The notes below the pieces were generated by a model. It had not been told where the DNA came from. It saw only the letters and a program-made list of their open reading frames with translations, and ran no database searches. DNA of 8,631 nt. It comes from Desulfonatronospira sp. GTDB taxonomy: Bacteria > Desulfobacterota > Desulfovibrionia > Desulfovibrionales > Desulfonatronovibrionaceae. Position 1 is the stretch's first letter, and the number at the start of each line of letters is the position of its first letter. The position numbers and the translations under genes are program-made. The DNA is taken from NCBI GenBank assembly GCA_003563255.1, contig PWSL01000049.1, forward strand, positions 1 through 8,631. Direction: 5' to 3'. Below, piece by piece: positions 1 to 5,760 of this stretch.

Positions 1-1
1 C

Positions 2-703
2 ACCCAGTTCCGCATCTGGGCGACTAAGTTGCTGAAAGAATACATCACCAAGGGCTTTGCCATGGATGATGAGCGGCTGAAAAACGGTCGTTATTTCGGC
101 AAGGACTATTTCCGTGAGTTGTTGGAGCGTGTACGTTCCATCCGTGCTTCCGAGCGACGTATCTATCAACAGATTACAGATATTTTTGCTGAATGCAGTA
201 TCGACTATGACCCTAAATCTGAAACCACACGGTATTTCTATGCACATGTACAGGATAAGTTCCACTTTGCCATCACAGGGCATACTGCCGCAGAAATAAT
301 TTATCTCAAAGCCGATGCCGAAAGGCCGCTGATGGGGATGATGACTTACAAAAATGCTCCGGACGGACGTGTGCTCAAATCAGATACCACCATAGGTAAA
401 AACTACCTGCAGGAAGATGAGATCAAAAAATTGGAACGGACCGTTGCCGGATTTTTCGACTACATCGAGCGGATCATTGAAAACCGAACCACCTTCACCA
501 TGGAAAGCTTTGCCGAGAGTGTGAACCGCTTTCTGGAATTCAACGAATATAAAATTCTTGAAGGTTATGGCTCTGTTTCCCGCAAACAGGCCGAAGCAAA
601 AGCATTTGCTGAGTATGACAAGTTCAACAAAACCCAGCGCATTGAATCTGACTTTGACAAAGCCATTAAACAGATTGAATCCTCAAATAGAACCGGTGGT
701 TAA
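2..703 (+). CDS. rhuM: RhuM-family protein, 5' end outside window
   Basis: This is the C-terminal part of a RhuM-family ('virulence protein RhuM') polypeptide. The frame is open to the left edge and the gene starts outside the window. The segment reads TQFRIWATKLLKEYITKGF and then a DDERLKNG motif, the conserved block seen in the middle of RhuM proteins just after their N-terminal DNA-binding-like portion. 233 residues are visible; full-length members are roughly 330-350 residues, so about 100 N-terminal residues are missing. The TTG at 29 is inside the domain and is not a credible start. The rest is charged and helical, with a Lys/Glu-rich C-terminus. The biochemical role of RhuM is not established. 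The family was named from a Salmonella pathogenicity island, and its genes often sit inside type I restriction-modification loci. That fits the restriction-related remnants further along this window, but no hsd gene is visible here. Confidence 0.88.
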   Translation, partial: TQFRIWATKLLKEYITKGFAMDDERLKNGRYFGKDYFRELLERVRSIRASERRIYQQITDIFAECSIDYDPKSETTRYFYAHVQDKFHFAITGHTAAEIIYLKADAERPLMGMMTYKNAPDGRVLKSDTTIGKNYLQEDEIKKLERTVAGFFDYIERIIENRTTFTMESFAESVNRFLEFNEYKILEGYGSVSRKQAEAKAFAEYDKFNKTQRIESDFDKAIKQIESSNRTGG

Positions 704-721
704 GCGGTAGGTAAGAAATCC

Positions 722-913
722 ATGGCACAAAATTCAAATTACAAACTGATGCACATTGGCATTCAATGGTATGTCGTGGGAAATGGATGCAGAATACCAG
801 TTGAAGATAAGATTTCCGGCTTGCTGCTAATAGATCAATTGAACAAAGAAGTGCAAGATACCAAGACCTGCAGCTCACAGCTCGTCCAATCCCATGATTG
901 TGGCCAGAGATAA
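722..913 (+). CDS. doubtful 63-residue ORF after rhuM
   Basis: A short open frame starts 18 bases after the RhuM stop. The protein is unrecognised and shows no signal peptide, membrane segment or known motif. It has two aromatic residues in a short hydrophobic run (IQWYVV) near residue 15 and two cysteines in the last 15 residues. The upstream GGTAGG is a weak ribosome site. An opposing frame of similar length covers the same bases, so chance openness is a real possibility. Without this ORF, 704-1025 is a 320-base gap in which I see nothing else I can support. Confidence 0.2.
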   Translation: MAQNSNYKLMHIGIQWYVVGNGCRIPVEDKISGLLLIDQLNKEVQDTKTCSSQLVQSHDCGQR

Positions 914-1015
914 CCGATAAAGGTACTTTAGCTCAACTTTTTTCCACCCAAAACTTTTTTCAATTTCAAACGAACTCACGTCTTCGCGCCTGCCTGTTAT
1001 CTTCCCTGAAAAAAT

Positions 1016-1020
1016 GGAGG
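1016..1020 (+). promoter_or_regulatory. ribosome binding site deciding the GTPase start
   Basis: GGAGG lies 5 bases ahead of the ATG at 1026 and only 2 bases ahead of the ATG at 1023. It overlaps the first codons of the longer ORF that begins at 1014, so the longest-ORF start is probably wrong. Confidence 0.7.
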
Positions 1021-1025
1021 ATATG

Positions 1026-2171
1026 ATGAATCAGGTATCAGCATTCGGCCAAGCAGGCAGCAACAATTCGGCGCAGGAGGTGGAGATGATTGAGAGTGAT
1101 CTTTTTAGCGCTATCAATGACAAGGTCAATGAGTCTCTGAAGTCCAGGGGAAAAGTAAACATTCTTATTGCCGGTAAGACTGGCGTAGGCAAGAGTACCC
1201 TAATTAATGCAGTGTTCCAGGGCAATCTTGCACAGACAGGTCAAGGCAGGCCGGTGACTACGCAGACCAGGGAAATCACCAAAGAAGGAATACCGGTCAG
1301 CATTTTTGATACCAGGGGGCTTGAAATTGCCGAGTACAAGGAGACCATCGGCGGACTTGCAGCTTTTATTGCAGAAAGAAACAGTGATACATATCCAATG
1401 AAGCATGTTCATATTGCCTGGGTTTGTATTTCAGAAGGATCACGGAGGGTTGAAGACGCTGAAATAGCTCTTGTCAGCGAACTGGCCCGTTTCGTGCCAA
1501 TTATTGGGGTAATTACTCAGGCCCAGTCCGACAGGGGATTCAAAAACGAGGTTATTTCCATAATTCCCCAGGTCAGAAACGCAATCCGGGTTCGGGCTTT
1601 GGAAGAGCAGCTTGATTCAGGTCATGTTATTCCTGTTATGGGGCTTGAGGATCTTATCGATCTGACCATGGATCTGGTTCCTGAAGGCCAGAAAAATGCT
1701 ATGGCTGCGGCCCAGAAAATTTCCATCAAGCATAAAAAAGAGCGGGCAACAAAGATTGTCGCTGGTGCTGCCGCATCTGCCGCAACTGTAGCATTAAGCC
1801 CGATACCTTTTTCTGATGCAGCACTTCTTGCACCCATTCAAGTGGGCATGTTGGCTGGGGTAAGCTCAGCATTTGGGTTGCCCGTTTCCAAAGCCTTTTT
1901 ATACACTTTGATTTCCGGCAGTTTTAGCGCTGTAGCAGGCTCAATTGGAGGCAGAGCTCTGGTTGCCTCGGCTATGAAGTTTATTCCGGGTGTCGGCACG
2001 GTAGCCGGGGGTATGATTGCTGCTGGTGTAGCCTCGACCCTGACAACCACGTTTGGCATGGCTTATATTAGTGTTCTGGTTAAACTGATGGAAAGCAATC
2101 CTGACAGGTTGCCCTCTGCTGAAGAGATTGCCGCCTCGTTTAAATCAACTCTTAAAAGCCAGGCCGGATAA
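1026..2171 (+). CDS. P-loop GTPase (Era/YeeP-like) with hydrophobic C-terminal domain
   Basis: The protein is a 381-residue GTPase. G1/Walker A is GKTGVGKST (about residues 50-58), a G2 Thr candidate lies in PVTTQT (76-81), and G3 is DTRG (95-98). The G4 position reads TQAQSD (164-169) instead of NKxD, a variation seen in related 50S-ribosome-binding-GTPase-like and DUF697-linked proteins. The last 130 residues are very rich in Gly and Ala. They form several hydrophobic stretches (about 244-285, 289-310 and 317-352), resembling the DUF697/YcjF-type domain, so membrane association is likely. An ATG at 1014 is in frame, but the Shine-Dalgarno GGAGG lies at 1016-1020, inside that ORF. It is 5 bases before the ATG at 1026, which I therefore choose; 1023 is too close. 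The gene could act with the unknown protein at 2384. Nucleotide binding is well supported; the biological role is not known. Confidence 0.87.
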   Translation: MNQVSAFGQAGSNNSAQEVEMIESDLFSAINDKVNESLKSRGKVNILIAGKTGVGKSTLINAVFQGNLAQTGQGRPVTTQTREITKEGIPVSIFDTRGLEIAEYKETIGGLAAFIAERNSDTYPMKHVHIAWVCISEGSRRVEDAEIALVSELARFVPIIGVITQAQSDRGFKNEVISIIPQVRNAIRVRALEEQLDSGHVIPVMGLEDLIDLTMDLVPEGQKNAMAAAQKISIKHKKERATKIVAGAAASAATVALSPIPFSDAALLAPIQVGMLAGVSSAFGLPVSKAFLYTLISGSFSAVAGSIGGRALVASAMKFIPGVGTVAGGMIAAGVASTLTTTFGMAYISVLVKLMESNPDRLPSAEEIAASFKSTLKSQAG

Positions 2172-2179
2172 ATTATAAG

Positions 2180-2204
2180 GCTCGGCCTGTGAATGGGGCC
2201 GGGC
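2180..2204 (+). terminator. possible weak hairpin terminator after the GTPase
   Basis: GCTCGGCC (2180-2187) can pair with GGCCGGGC (2197-2204), one pair being G-U, across a 9-base loop. It starts 8 bases after the GTPase stop. It is followed by AATATTATG and not a T-run, so intrinsic termination would be weak; it may only stabilise the 3' end. Confidence 0.35.
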
Positions 2205-2242
2205 AATATTATGAAAGATTGTTGCCCCCCAGTGTAATCTGC

Positions 2243-2311
2243 GGGAGCATTACGAGTTTTTTGAAAATGGATGGGGACATTCCCGAAGCCAGGGACAGTC
2301 CCCTTCCGGGC
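2243..2311 (+). repeat. left copy of a dispersed repeat with paired palindromes
   Basis: The copy begins with GGGAGCATTACG (2243-2254), the same 12 bases that begin the ends of the 3016-3197 element. It then holds a 38-base segment (2274-2311) that matches the reverse complement of 3128-3165 at 36 of 38 positions by hand alignment. The segment contains two 11-bp palindromes, GGGACATTCCC (2274-2284, imperfect) and GGGACAGTCCC (2292-2302), separated by GAAGCCA. This arrangement is typical of REP-like or other non-autonomous dispersed repeats. It is inverted relative to the right copy, and the two copies enclose the gene at 2384. Confidence 0.8.
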
Positions 2312-2318
2312 GGATGCC

Positions 2319-2346
2319 TTGCCACATGCAAAGTGCTAAATATTAT
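2319..2346 (+). promoter_or_regulatory. candidate sigma70 promoter for the 207-residue gene
   Basis: A -35-like TTGCCA (2319-2324) and a -10-like TATTAT (2341-2346) are separated by 16 bases. Each differs from consensus at one position. The site lies in an A/T-rich stretch 38 bases before the start codon and just after the left repeat copy. It suggests that the gene at 2384 has its own transcript and does not depend only on read-through from the GTPase. Confidence 0.5.
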
Positions 2347-2383
2347 CTATATTTTATTCTGACAACTACATCTGGAGGGTGTC

Positions 2384-3007
2384 ATGAATAAGTTGTTGTC
2401 CGTATTTCAAGATAAATTTTCAAGCGCCAAGGACCATTTTAGCGAATTCCTTTTTAAAGAAAGGACTTTGAATGTTTCTGACAAACTGATCAATCAGGCT
2501 GTCCAGGCTGATGAAAGATACAGGGGCAAGCTGTCTGAAAAGGGCCTGTCTGAAGTTGATTTCCAGGCCGAGCAGGATAAGCTCATTGTAAATGGTGTGC
2601 TGAGCAAGCATGTTAAGGATGCTGGATTCAAGGTTGAGCTTCGACCTGAGAAAATAATCTGGACAAAAGATGAACAGATCATTTTTATGAAGATGCTGGA
2701 CTATGATTTGAAAATGCAGCGGGGCGGGTATTTTGACCTGTTCAAGCTGAGCATGGTCAAGGTGTTTATGGCTGCTTTCGGGCAGGAGACTGCTCTAAAA
2801 AAGGCCAACATTGAAGTGCAGGATGGGCTGATCAAGGTTGATTTTAAAGACGCTGGAGAAAATGCCAAAAGAATATTCAGATCCATTGAACTGAAAAATA
2901 TCCAGTGCCTTCCCGGCAGTATTGCCATTACATTCAAACCCCGCAAAGATACAGCTAAGGAAAATATGAATCTGCTCAAGAACTGGCTTGCTGACCTAAG
3001 ACAGTAG
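2384..3007 (+). CDS. unrecognised 207-residue protein beside the GTPase
   Basis: I do not recognise this protein. The start is well supported by GGAGG at 2374-2378, 5 bases before the ATG. It is charged and soluble-looking, with no signal peptide or membrane segment. The N-terminal third is predicted helical and Lys/Glu-rich (residues 1-60). The middle (about 85-140) holds alternating hydrophobic segments and an FKLSMVKVFMAAFG helix. The C-terminal third alternates short strands such as GLIKVDF and GSIAITFKPRK with a Lys-rich helix. It could be an intracellular alpha/beta domain protein. Composition resembles the preceding GTPase, and the gene lies 212 bases downstream on the same strand, so the two may have moved together. 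It is enclosed by inverted repeat copies at 2274-2311 and 3128-3165. It has a candidate promoter of its own. Function is unknown. Confidence 0.75.
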   Translation: MNKLLSVFQDKFSSAKDHFSEFLFKERTLNVSDKLINQAVQADERYRGKLSEKGLSEVDFQAEQDKLIVNGVLSKHVKDAGFKVELRPEKIIWTKDEQIIFMKMLDYDLKMQRGGYFDLFKLSMVKVFMAAFGQETALKKANIEVQDGLIKVDFKDAGENAKRIFRSIELKNIQCLPGSIAITFKPRKDTAKENMNLLKNWLADLRQ

Positions 3008-3015
3008 GAAGGGGA

Positions 3016-3197
3016 GGGAGCATTACGCGTTTCTGACAACTGAAAAAATGATGTGTTTGTCACAGCTTTTTTGGGGTTAAAAGCGGTTTATCATGGCTTG
3101 GCACGGCTTCCTGCCCGGAGGCTTACAGCCCGGAGGGGGACTGTCCCTGGCTTCGGGACTGTCCCTTATCTGGTTGTCAGAAACGCGTAATGCTCCC
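3016..3197. repeat. 182-bp MITE-like element with perfect 25-bp inverted ends
   Basis: The left arm 3016-3040 (starting GGGAGCATTACGCG) and the right arm 3173-3197 are exact reverse complements over 25 bp. The interior does not encode a credible protein. It contains a direct GCCCGGAGG repeat (3113-3121 and 3128-3136) and two perfect 11-bp palindromes GGGACTGTCCC (3137-3147 and 3155-3165) spaced by 7 bases. The element starts 8 bases after the stop of the 207-residue gene. I see no clear target-site duplication. It could be a miniature inverted-repeat element, a REP-like unit mobilised by a distant transposase, or a long hairpin that ends transcription from both sides. Confidence 0.75.
3128..3165 (-). 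repeat. right copy of the 38-bp repeat, inverted
   Basis: The reverse complement matches 2274-2311 at 36 of 38 bases, including the order palindrome, GAAGCCA spacer, palindrome. Both palindromes are perfect here, whereas the first one in the left copy has one change. This suggests the right copy is the better preserved of the two. Confidence 0.85.
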
Positions 3198-3216
3198 CCG
3201 CATGAGGTTGGGACAT

Positions 3217-3350
3217 ATGTCTGAGTGGTATTATGTCCAACCTGATGGGGATGAAATTTTCTCAAGAGAAAACGCCAGGTAAGGGACGCGCTGAATAAAT
3301 CCATGAACCCGGACAAAATTGAGCAAGTCGCTCGAATACTGGGCGTATAA
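3217..3350 (+). pseudogene. small gene apparently split by a frameshift
   Basis: From ATG 3217 (GAGG at 3204-3207 upstream) the frame reads MSEWYYVQPDGDEIFSREN and then AR before a TAA at 3280. Another frame opens across the same point and continues RQVRDALNKSMNPDKIEQ to a TAA at 3348-3350. Joined near 3271-3279, they would give a coherent acidic protein of about 45 residues with an aromatic N-terminus. I do not recognise the family. No canonical slippery heptamer is in the right phase at the junction, so a base loss is more likely than programmed frameshifting. A sequencing error would look the same. Chance openness cannot be excluded for so short a gene. Confidence 0.4.
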
Positions 3351-3397
3351 TTCAAAATTATCTACTCAACATTAAAAGTTGTCATCAGGAATCAGCC

Positions 3398-3469
3398 ATG
3401 TTTTTCCTTGAAATCCTGGCCTTGGCAATCATTATGTATGCAATCTGGATCGCCTTTTTTGAAAAATAA
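3398..3469 (+). CDS. possible 23-residue single-pass membrane microprotein
   Basis: The ATG at 3398 is preceded by AGGA at 3386-3389. It opens a peptide with an almost uninterrupted hydrophobic core (FFLEILALAIIMYAIWIAFF) and a Glu-Lys end, long enough to span a membrane once. Small subunits of transporters or oxidases (KdpF- or CydX-sized) have this form, but no such partner gene is visible here, so that is comparison only. The same frame stays open beyond the TAA for 66 more codons, to the TGA at 3668. Those codons (HDSLGILPIYS..., then an Arg/Glu-rich stretch) use G/C-ending codons at first like a real gene, so an in-frame nonsense change in a longer protein is an alternative. Confidence 0.4.
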   Translation: MFFLEILALAIIMYAIWIAFFEK

Positions 3470-3672
3470 CACGACAGCCTGGGCATACTCCCGATCTATT
3501 CCACTACTCGCCGCGAAGTACACGAGGAGCGCCTGGAAGAAGGTTCGGTCAGGCTTGAACACCCCGACCGGAATTTTTTATTGTCTTATAGCAATAAATC
3601 TTGCTACATCATAAAAGCTGTGGTAAAGCAAAGCATACTTATCTGCTTGAGCAACATGCCTGGAGACTGATT

Positions 3673-4806
3673 ATGAACCAGAAACCAAACCCTTTTTCAC
3701 TCAGAGAGCTGTCTCCGGCTGCCCCGTTCTGCAACCGTGAGACGGAGATGCACGCCCTGTCCAGGCACGCCTCTTCCGGCGTATCCGTGGTCCTTTACGG
3801 GCCGAGACGGTACGGCAAGACCTCTCTGGTGCGCAGGGTCCAGGATCGATTGATGAATCAGGGCGGAGCAGCTCTTTTCAGCGATTTTTTCGGGGTGACC
3901 TCTTCCGATGATGTGGCCAGGCGCCTGGCCACGGCTTTGTACCGTTTCACCAGCCCCCGGGAACCTTTGATGAAAAAAGCTATCCGCCTGATGCGCACCT
4001 TCAGGCCAGTGTTCAGGCCCGACGAAAGTGGCTCGGTCATGATTACCGTGGAGCCGGCGGGAAAGAGCATCCAGGGACTGGAACTGCTGGAACAGACCTT
4101 GGAATCGCTTGGCAGCGTGGTCAAGGACTTTTCCGGTCCTGTCAATCTGGCCCTTGATGAATTTCAGGAAATCACAGAGCTGCCTGACGGGTTTCAGATC
4201 GAAGCCCTGATGCGCACATCCATTCAGCGCCTGTCCTGTTCTTTCTTTTTCATCGGCAGTCGGCGGCGCATCCTTCTGGACATGTTCGAGAACCAGAACC
4301 GTCCGTTCTATCAAAGCGCTTTGCACATGGAGCTCAAGGCGCTGCCCGAACCGGATCTGATCTTATTTATCCAGGAACGGTTTCAAGCCCGGTCAGCCCG
4401 TTGCAATCCGGACCAGGCCCAAGCCATCGCCTCTCTGACCAGGGGGCATCCCTATCTCGCCCAGAAGCTGTGTTTTTTGATTTTTGAAAATTGTCGCGGG
4501 ACAGTTCAGGATGACCATGTGACGGCATCGGTCCAGGAGCTTATGGAAATGGACCGGCCCCTGTACGAGGCTCAATTGCAGGGTTTGGCCCCCCGCCAGA
4601 TCGCCCTGCTGCGCGGTCTGGCCGTAGAGCCCACGGCCGCTGTTTTTTCCCTGCTGTACATGCAGCGTCACGAACTGGGGTCCACCGGTGCGGTGCAGGG
4701 CGGGTTGAAGCGGCTCACAGCCCTGGACCTGGTAGAGCGGGACGCGCAAACAGAAGTCTGGCGCGTGACCGATCCCATGTTCGCCCTGTGGCTGGCAAGA
4801 ATGTAA
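3673..4806 (+). CDS. AAA+ ATPase of the ATPase_2/COG1672 type
   Basis: The protein is a complete 377-residue P-loop ATPase. The N-terminus has the family-typical NPF...F.NRE lead-in (residues 6-25). Walker A is GPRRYGKTS (43-51), and Walker B follows a hydrophobic strand, NLALDEFQEI (158-167). A FFFIGSRRRIL segment (191-201) fits the strand and sensor 1 region. The C-terminal part resembles a winged helix (about 300-377) ending in VTDPMFALWLARM, the usual closing motif of this family. I choose ATG 3673 because GGAGA (3662-3666) sits 6 bases ahead and the Asn-Pro-Phe block begins within seven residues; upstream codons of the longer ORF look non-coding. The gene stands alone on its strand, with no adjoining partner. 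These proteins are STAND-like signalling or regulatory ATPases, but their substrates are mostly unknown. It is visibly richer in G/C than the GTPase block and the HAD gene. Confidence 0.9.
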   Translation: MNQKPNPFSLRELSPAAPFCNRETEMHALSRHASSGVSVVLYGPRRYGKTSLVRRVQDRLMNQGGAALFSDFFGVTSSDDVARRLATALYRFTSPREPLMKKAIRLMRTFRPVFRPDESGSVMITVEPAGKSIQGLELLEQTLESLGSVVKDFSGPVNLALDEFQEITELPDGFQIEALMRTSIQRLSCSFFFIGSRRRILLDMFENQNRPFYQSALHMELKALPEPDLILFIQERFQARSARCNPDQAQAIASLTRGHPYLAQKLCFLIFENCRGTVQDDHVTASVQELMEMDRPLYEAQLQGLAPRQIALLRGLAVEPTAAVFSLLYMQRHELGSTGAVQGGLKRLTALDLVERDAQTEVWRVTDPMFALWLARM

Positions 4807-4968
4807 TGGTCTCCTGACGGTTCCTGGTCAATTCCATGAGACATAATACCATGCCGGCTGATGATAGCCGCCCGTTGCTTCATTATTGTTGAATTTTTGC
4901 AATACCCACAACTTTGGCCGTAATAATCTCTACGTATGGTTAACTATTACATATAGGGGGTTATTATT

Positions 4969-5073
4969 ATGTGTCCAGCTCAGGCCAGGATTATTTCTTA
5001 TCCCTTGGATAAATCAGATAAGGATGTATTCTCTTACCGGAGACAAAGCCCTGACCTGAGCCAGGGTCTCTGA
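4969..5073 (+). CDS. doubtful 34-residue ORF
   Basis: The ATG is preceded by AGGGGG at 4955-4960, 8 bases upstream, a fair ribosome site. The peptide MCPAQARIISYPLDKSDKDV and the following polar residues show no signal peptide, membrane segment or known motif. It ends inside the inverted repeat at 5065-5077. It may be a small gene or the leftover N-terminus of a longer one. Confidence 0.25.
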   Translation: MCPAQARIISYPLDKSDKDVFSYRRQSPDLSQGL

Positions 5074-5096
5074 GACCAGAAACATCATGCTTTCAC

Positions 5097-5231
5097 TTAT
5101 TCGAGGGCGACCGCATAAATGATCATCATTGGGAAGGCCTTGAATAATTTGCCCGGATTGTCAGCCTGTTTTCTCACATCAATACGATACAAGGGTTGGA
5201 ATGCCTGCCCCCTGCTTTTCTTAGAAAAGGG
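5097..5231 (-). pseudogene. possible orphan C-terminal coding fragment, family unknown
   Basis: On the minus strand 44 codons are open between an upstream TAG and a TAA at 5099-5097. They include PLYRIDVRKQADNPGKLFKA and then a hydrophobic PMMIIYAVALE tail. No usual start codon precedes the coding-like part. The texture is that of a protein C-terminus left behind by a deletion. I cannot name a family, and it may be chance. Confidence 0.2.
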
Positions 5232-5364
5232 CTAAACTGTTATCAACATCACAATTTATATTCCGACACGATTTTTGTTGATTGATCTGGCTTATTAGGC
5301 GCTTAGCATAAATTTCAAACAAACATGTTTGTCGTTAAAGAATCTTTGCTTTCTTGTCGGTGGG

Positions 5365-5546
5365 GACAGGCACCCCGGCACATCATGCCCCGGTCGCGCA
5401 AAGCATACTGGGCCAAAAAGTTCGAGCGCAACACAGCCAGGGACGCGGAGAATTAACAGGCCCTGACAAGCCAGGGCAGGCGGGTCGTGGTCGTCTGGGA
5501 GTGCGGACTTCGGGACAAGAAGCGCCTGTCGCAACGGCTTTGTGCA
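5365..5546 (+). pseudogene. vsr: decayed Vsr (very-short-patch-repair) endonuclease
   Basis: From 5385 one frame reads MPRSRKAYWAKKFERNTARD, then AEN, a TAA stop at 5454-5456, and after the stop QALTSQGRRVVVVWECGLRD. This follows the Vsr C-terminal half: a Phe/Tyr-Trp, Lys, Arg-Asn, Arg-Asp block, then Gly-Trp-Arg-Val and a VWEC-x-Leu-Arg strand. The stop sits where a residue such as Leu is expected, and the Trp of GWRV has become Arg. Just upstream, in another frame from 5365, DRHPG resembles the WHRHPG motif near the Vsr metal site, implying a frameshift as well. The N-terminal half, with its strand-nicking Asp, is not found. Vsr cleaves the T-strand at T:G mismatches made by deamination of 5-methylcytosine and normally sits beside a C5-cytosine methyltransferase. 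None is visible here. The open frame at 5354-5704 that overlaps it is not a gene. Confidence 0.8.
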
Positions 5547-5554
5547 GGGAAGAC

Positions 5555-5583
5555 GCCGGATGCGCTTCGCTTATCCGGCCTAC
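5555..5583 (+). repeat. REP hairpin, left half of a BIME-like pair
   Basis: GCCGGATGCG (5555-5564) and CTTATCCGGC (5570-5579) form an imperfect hairpin around CTTCG, with the tail CTAC. This is, as I know it, the consensus form of enterobacterial REP/PU elements, including the mismatch near the loop. It lies directly behind the Vsr remnant. Confidence 0.8.
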
Positions 5584-5618
5584 ACGAAACCGTTACTGCC
5601 GTGGTTGCAGGATTCTTG

Positions 5619-5651
5619 GTAGGCCGGATAAGGCGATAGCCGCATCCGGCA
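5619..5651 (-). repeat. REP hairpin, right half of a BIME-like pair
   Basis: Read on the minus strand, this is TGCCGGATGCGGC, a short loop, then GCCTTATCCGGCCTAC: another full REP hairpin. It is inverted relative to the first with a 35-base spacer (5584-5618), so the two form the head-to-head pair known as a BIME in Escherichia coli. REP units are usually transcribed 3' to genes and can bind gyrase, IHF or Pol I, or stabilise RNA ends. Confidence 0.8.
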
Positions 5652-5760
5652 CAACGGCTGCACAGTGGAGTAAGCCCGGACTTTTTGAGCAGATACGTCC
5701 GTAAAAAAATGCTTTTCGTGTATCAACGCCCGGTCATCCTGACGCACCAATGGAGACAAT

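Larger units (their letters stand above)
4807..5364. other. gene-poor stretch with only doubtful short frames
   Basis: No gene of convincing length is present between the ATPase stop and the Vsr remnant. The stretch is A/T-rich and holds two short frames, listed separately, and a small perfect inverted repeat GGTCTC-T-GAGACC at 5065-5077. I see no RNA gene, CRISPR array or strong promoter. Confidence 0.6.

Noticed and set aside
3077..3355. 92-residue minus-strand ORF
   Set aside because: Most of it is the repeat element with its palindromes and direct repeats, and it is antisense to the split small gene. It has no protein-like motif.
3408..3614. 68-residue plus-strand ORF
   Set aside because: It overlaps the membrane microprotein in another frame, has an irregular composition, and lacks a ribosome site.
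3697..4326. 209-residue minus-strand ORF inside the ATPase
   Set aside because: It is an antisense shadow of a G/C-rich gene whose plus-strand frame has clear Walker motifs.
5065..5077. GGTCTC-T-GAGACC inverted repeat as an operator or terminator
   Set aside because: The stem is only six base pairs with a one-base loop and no T-run. It is too small to call, with no second copy found.
5354..5704. 116-residue plus-strand ORF
   Set aside because: It overlaps the Vsr remnant in a different frame and runs straight through both REP hairpins. Its composition is low in hydrophobic core residues, so it is a chance frame.
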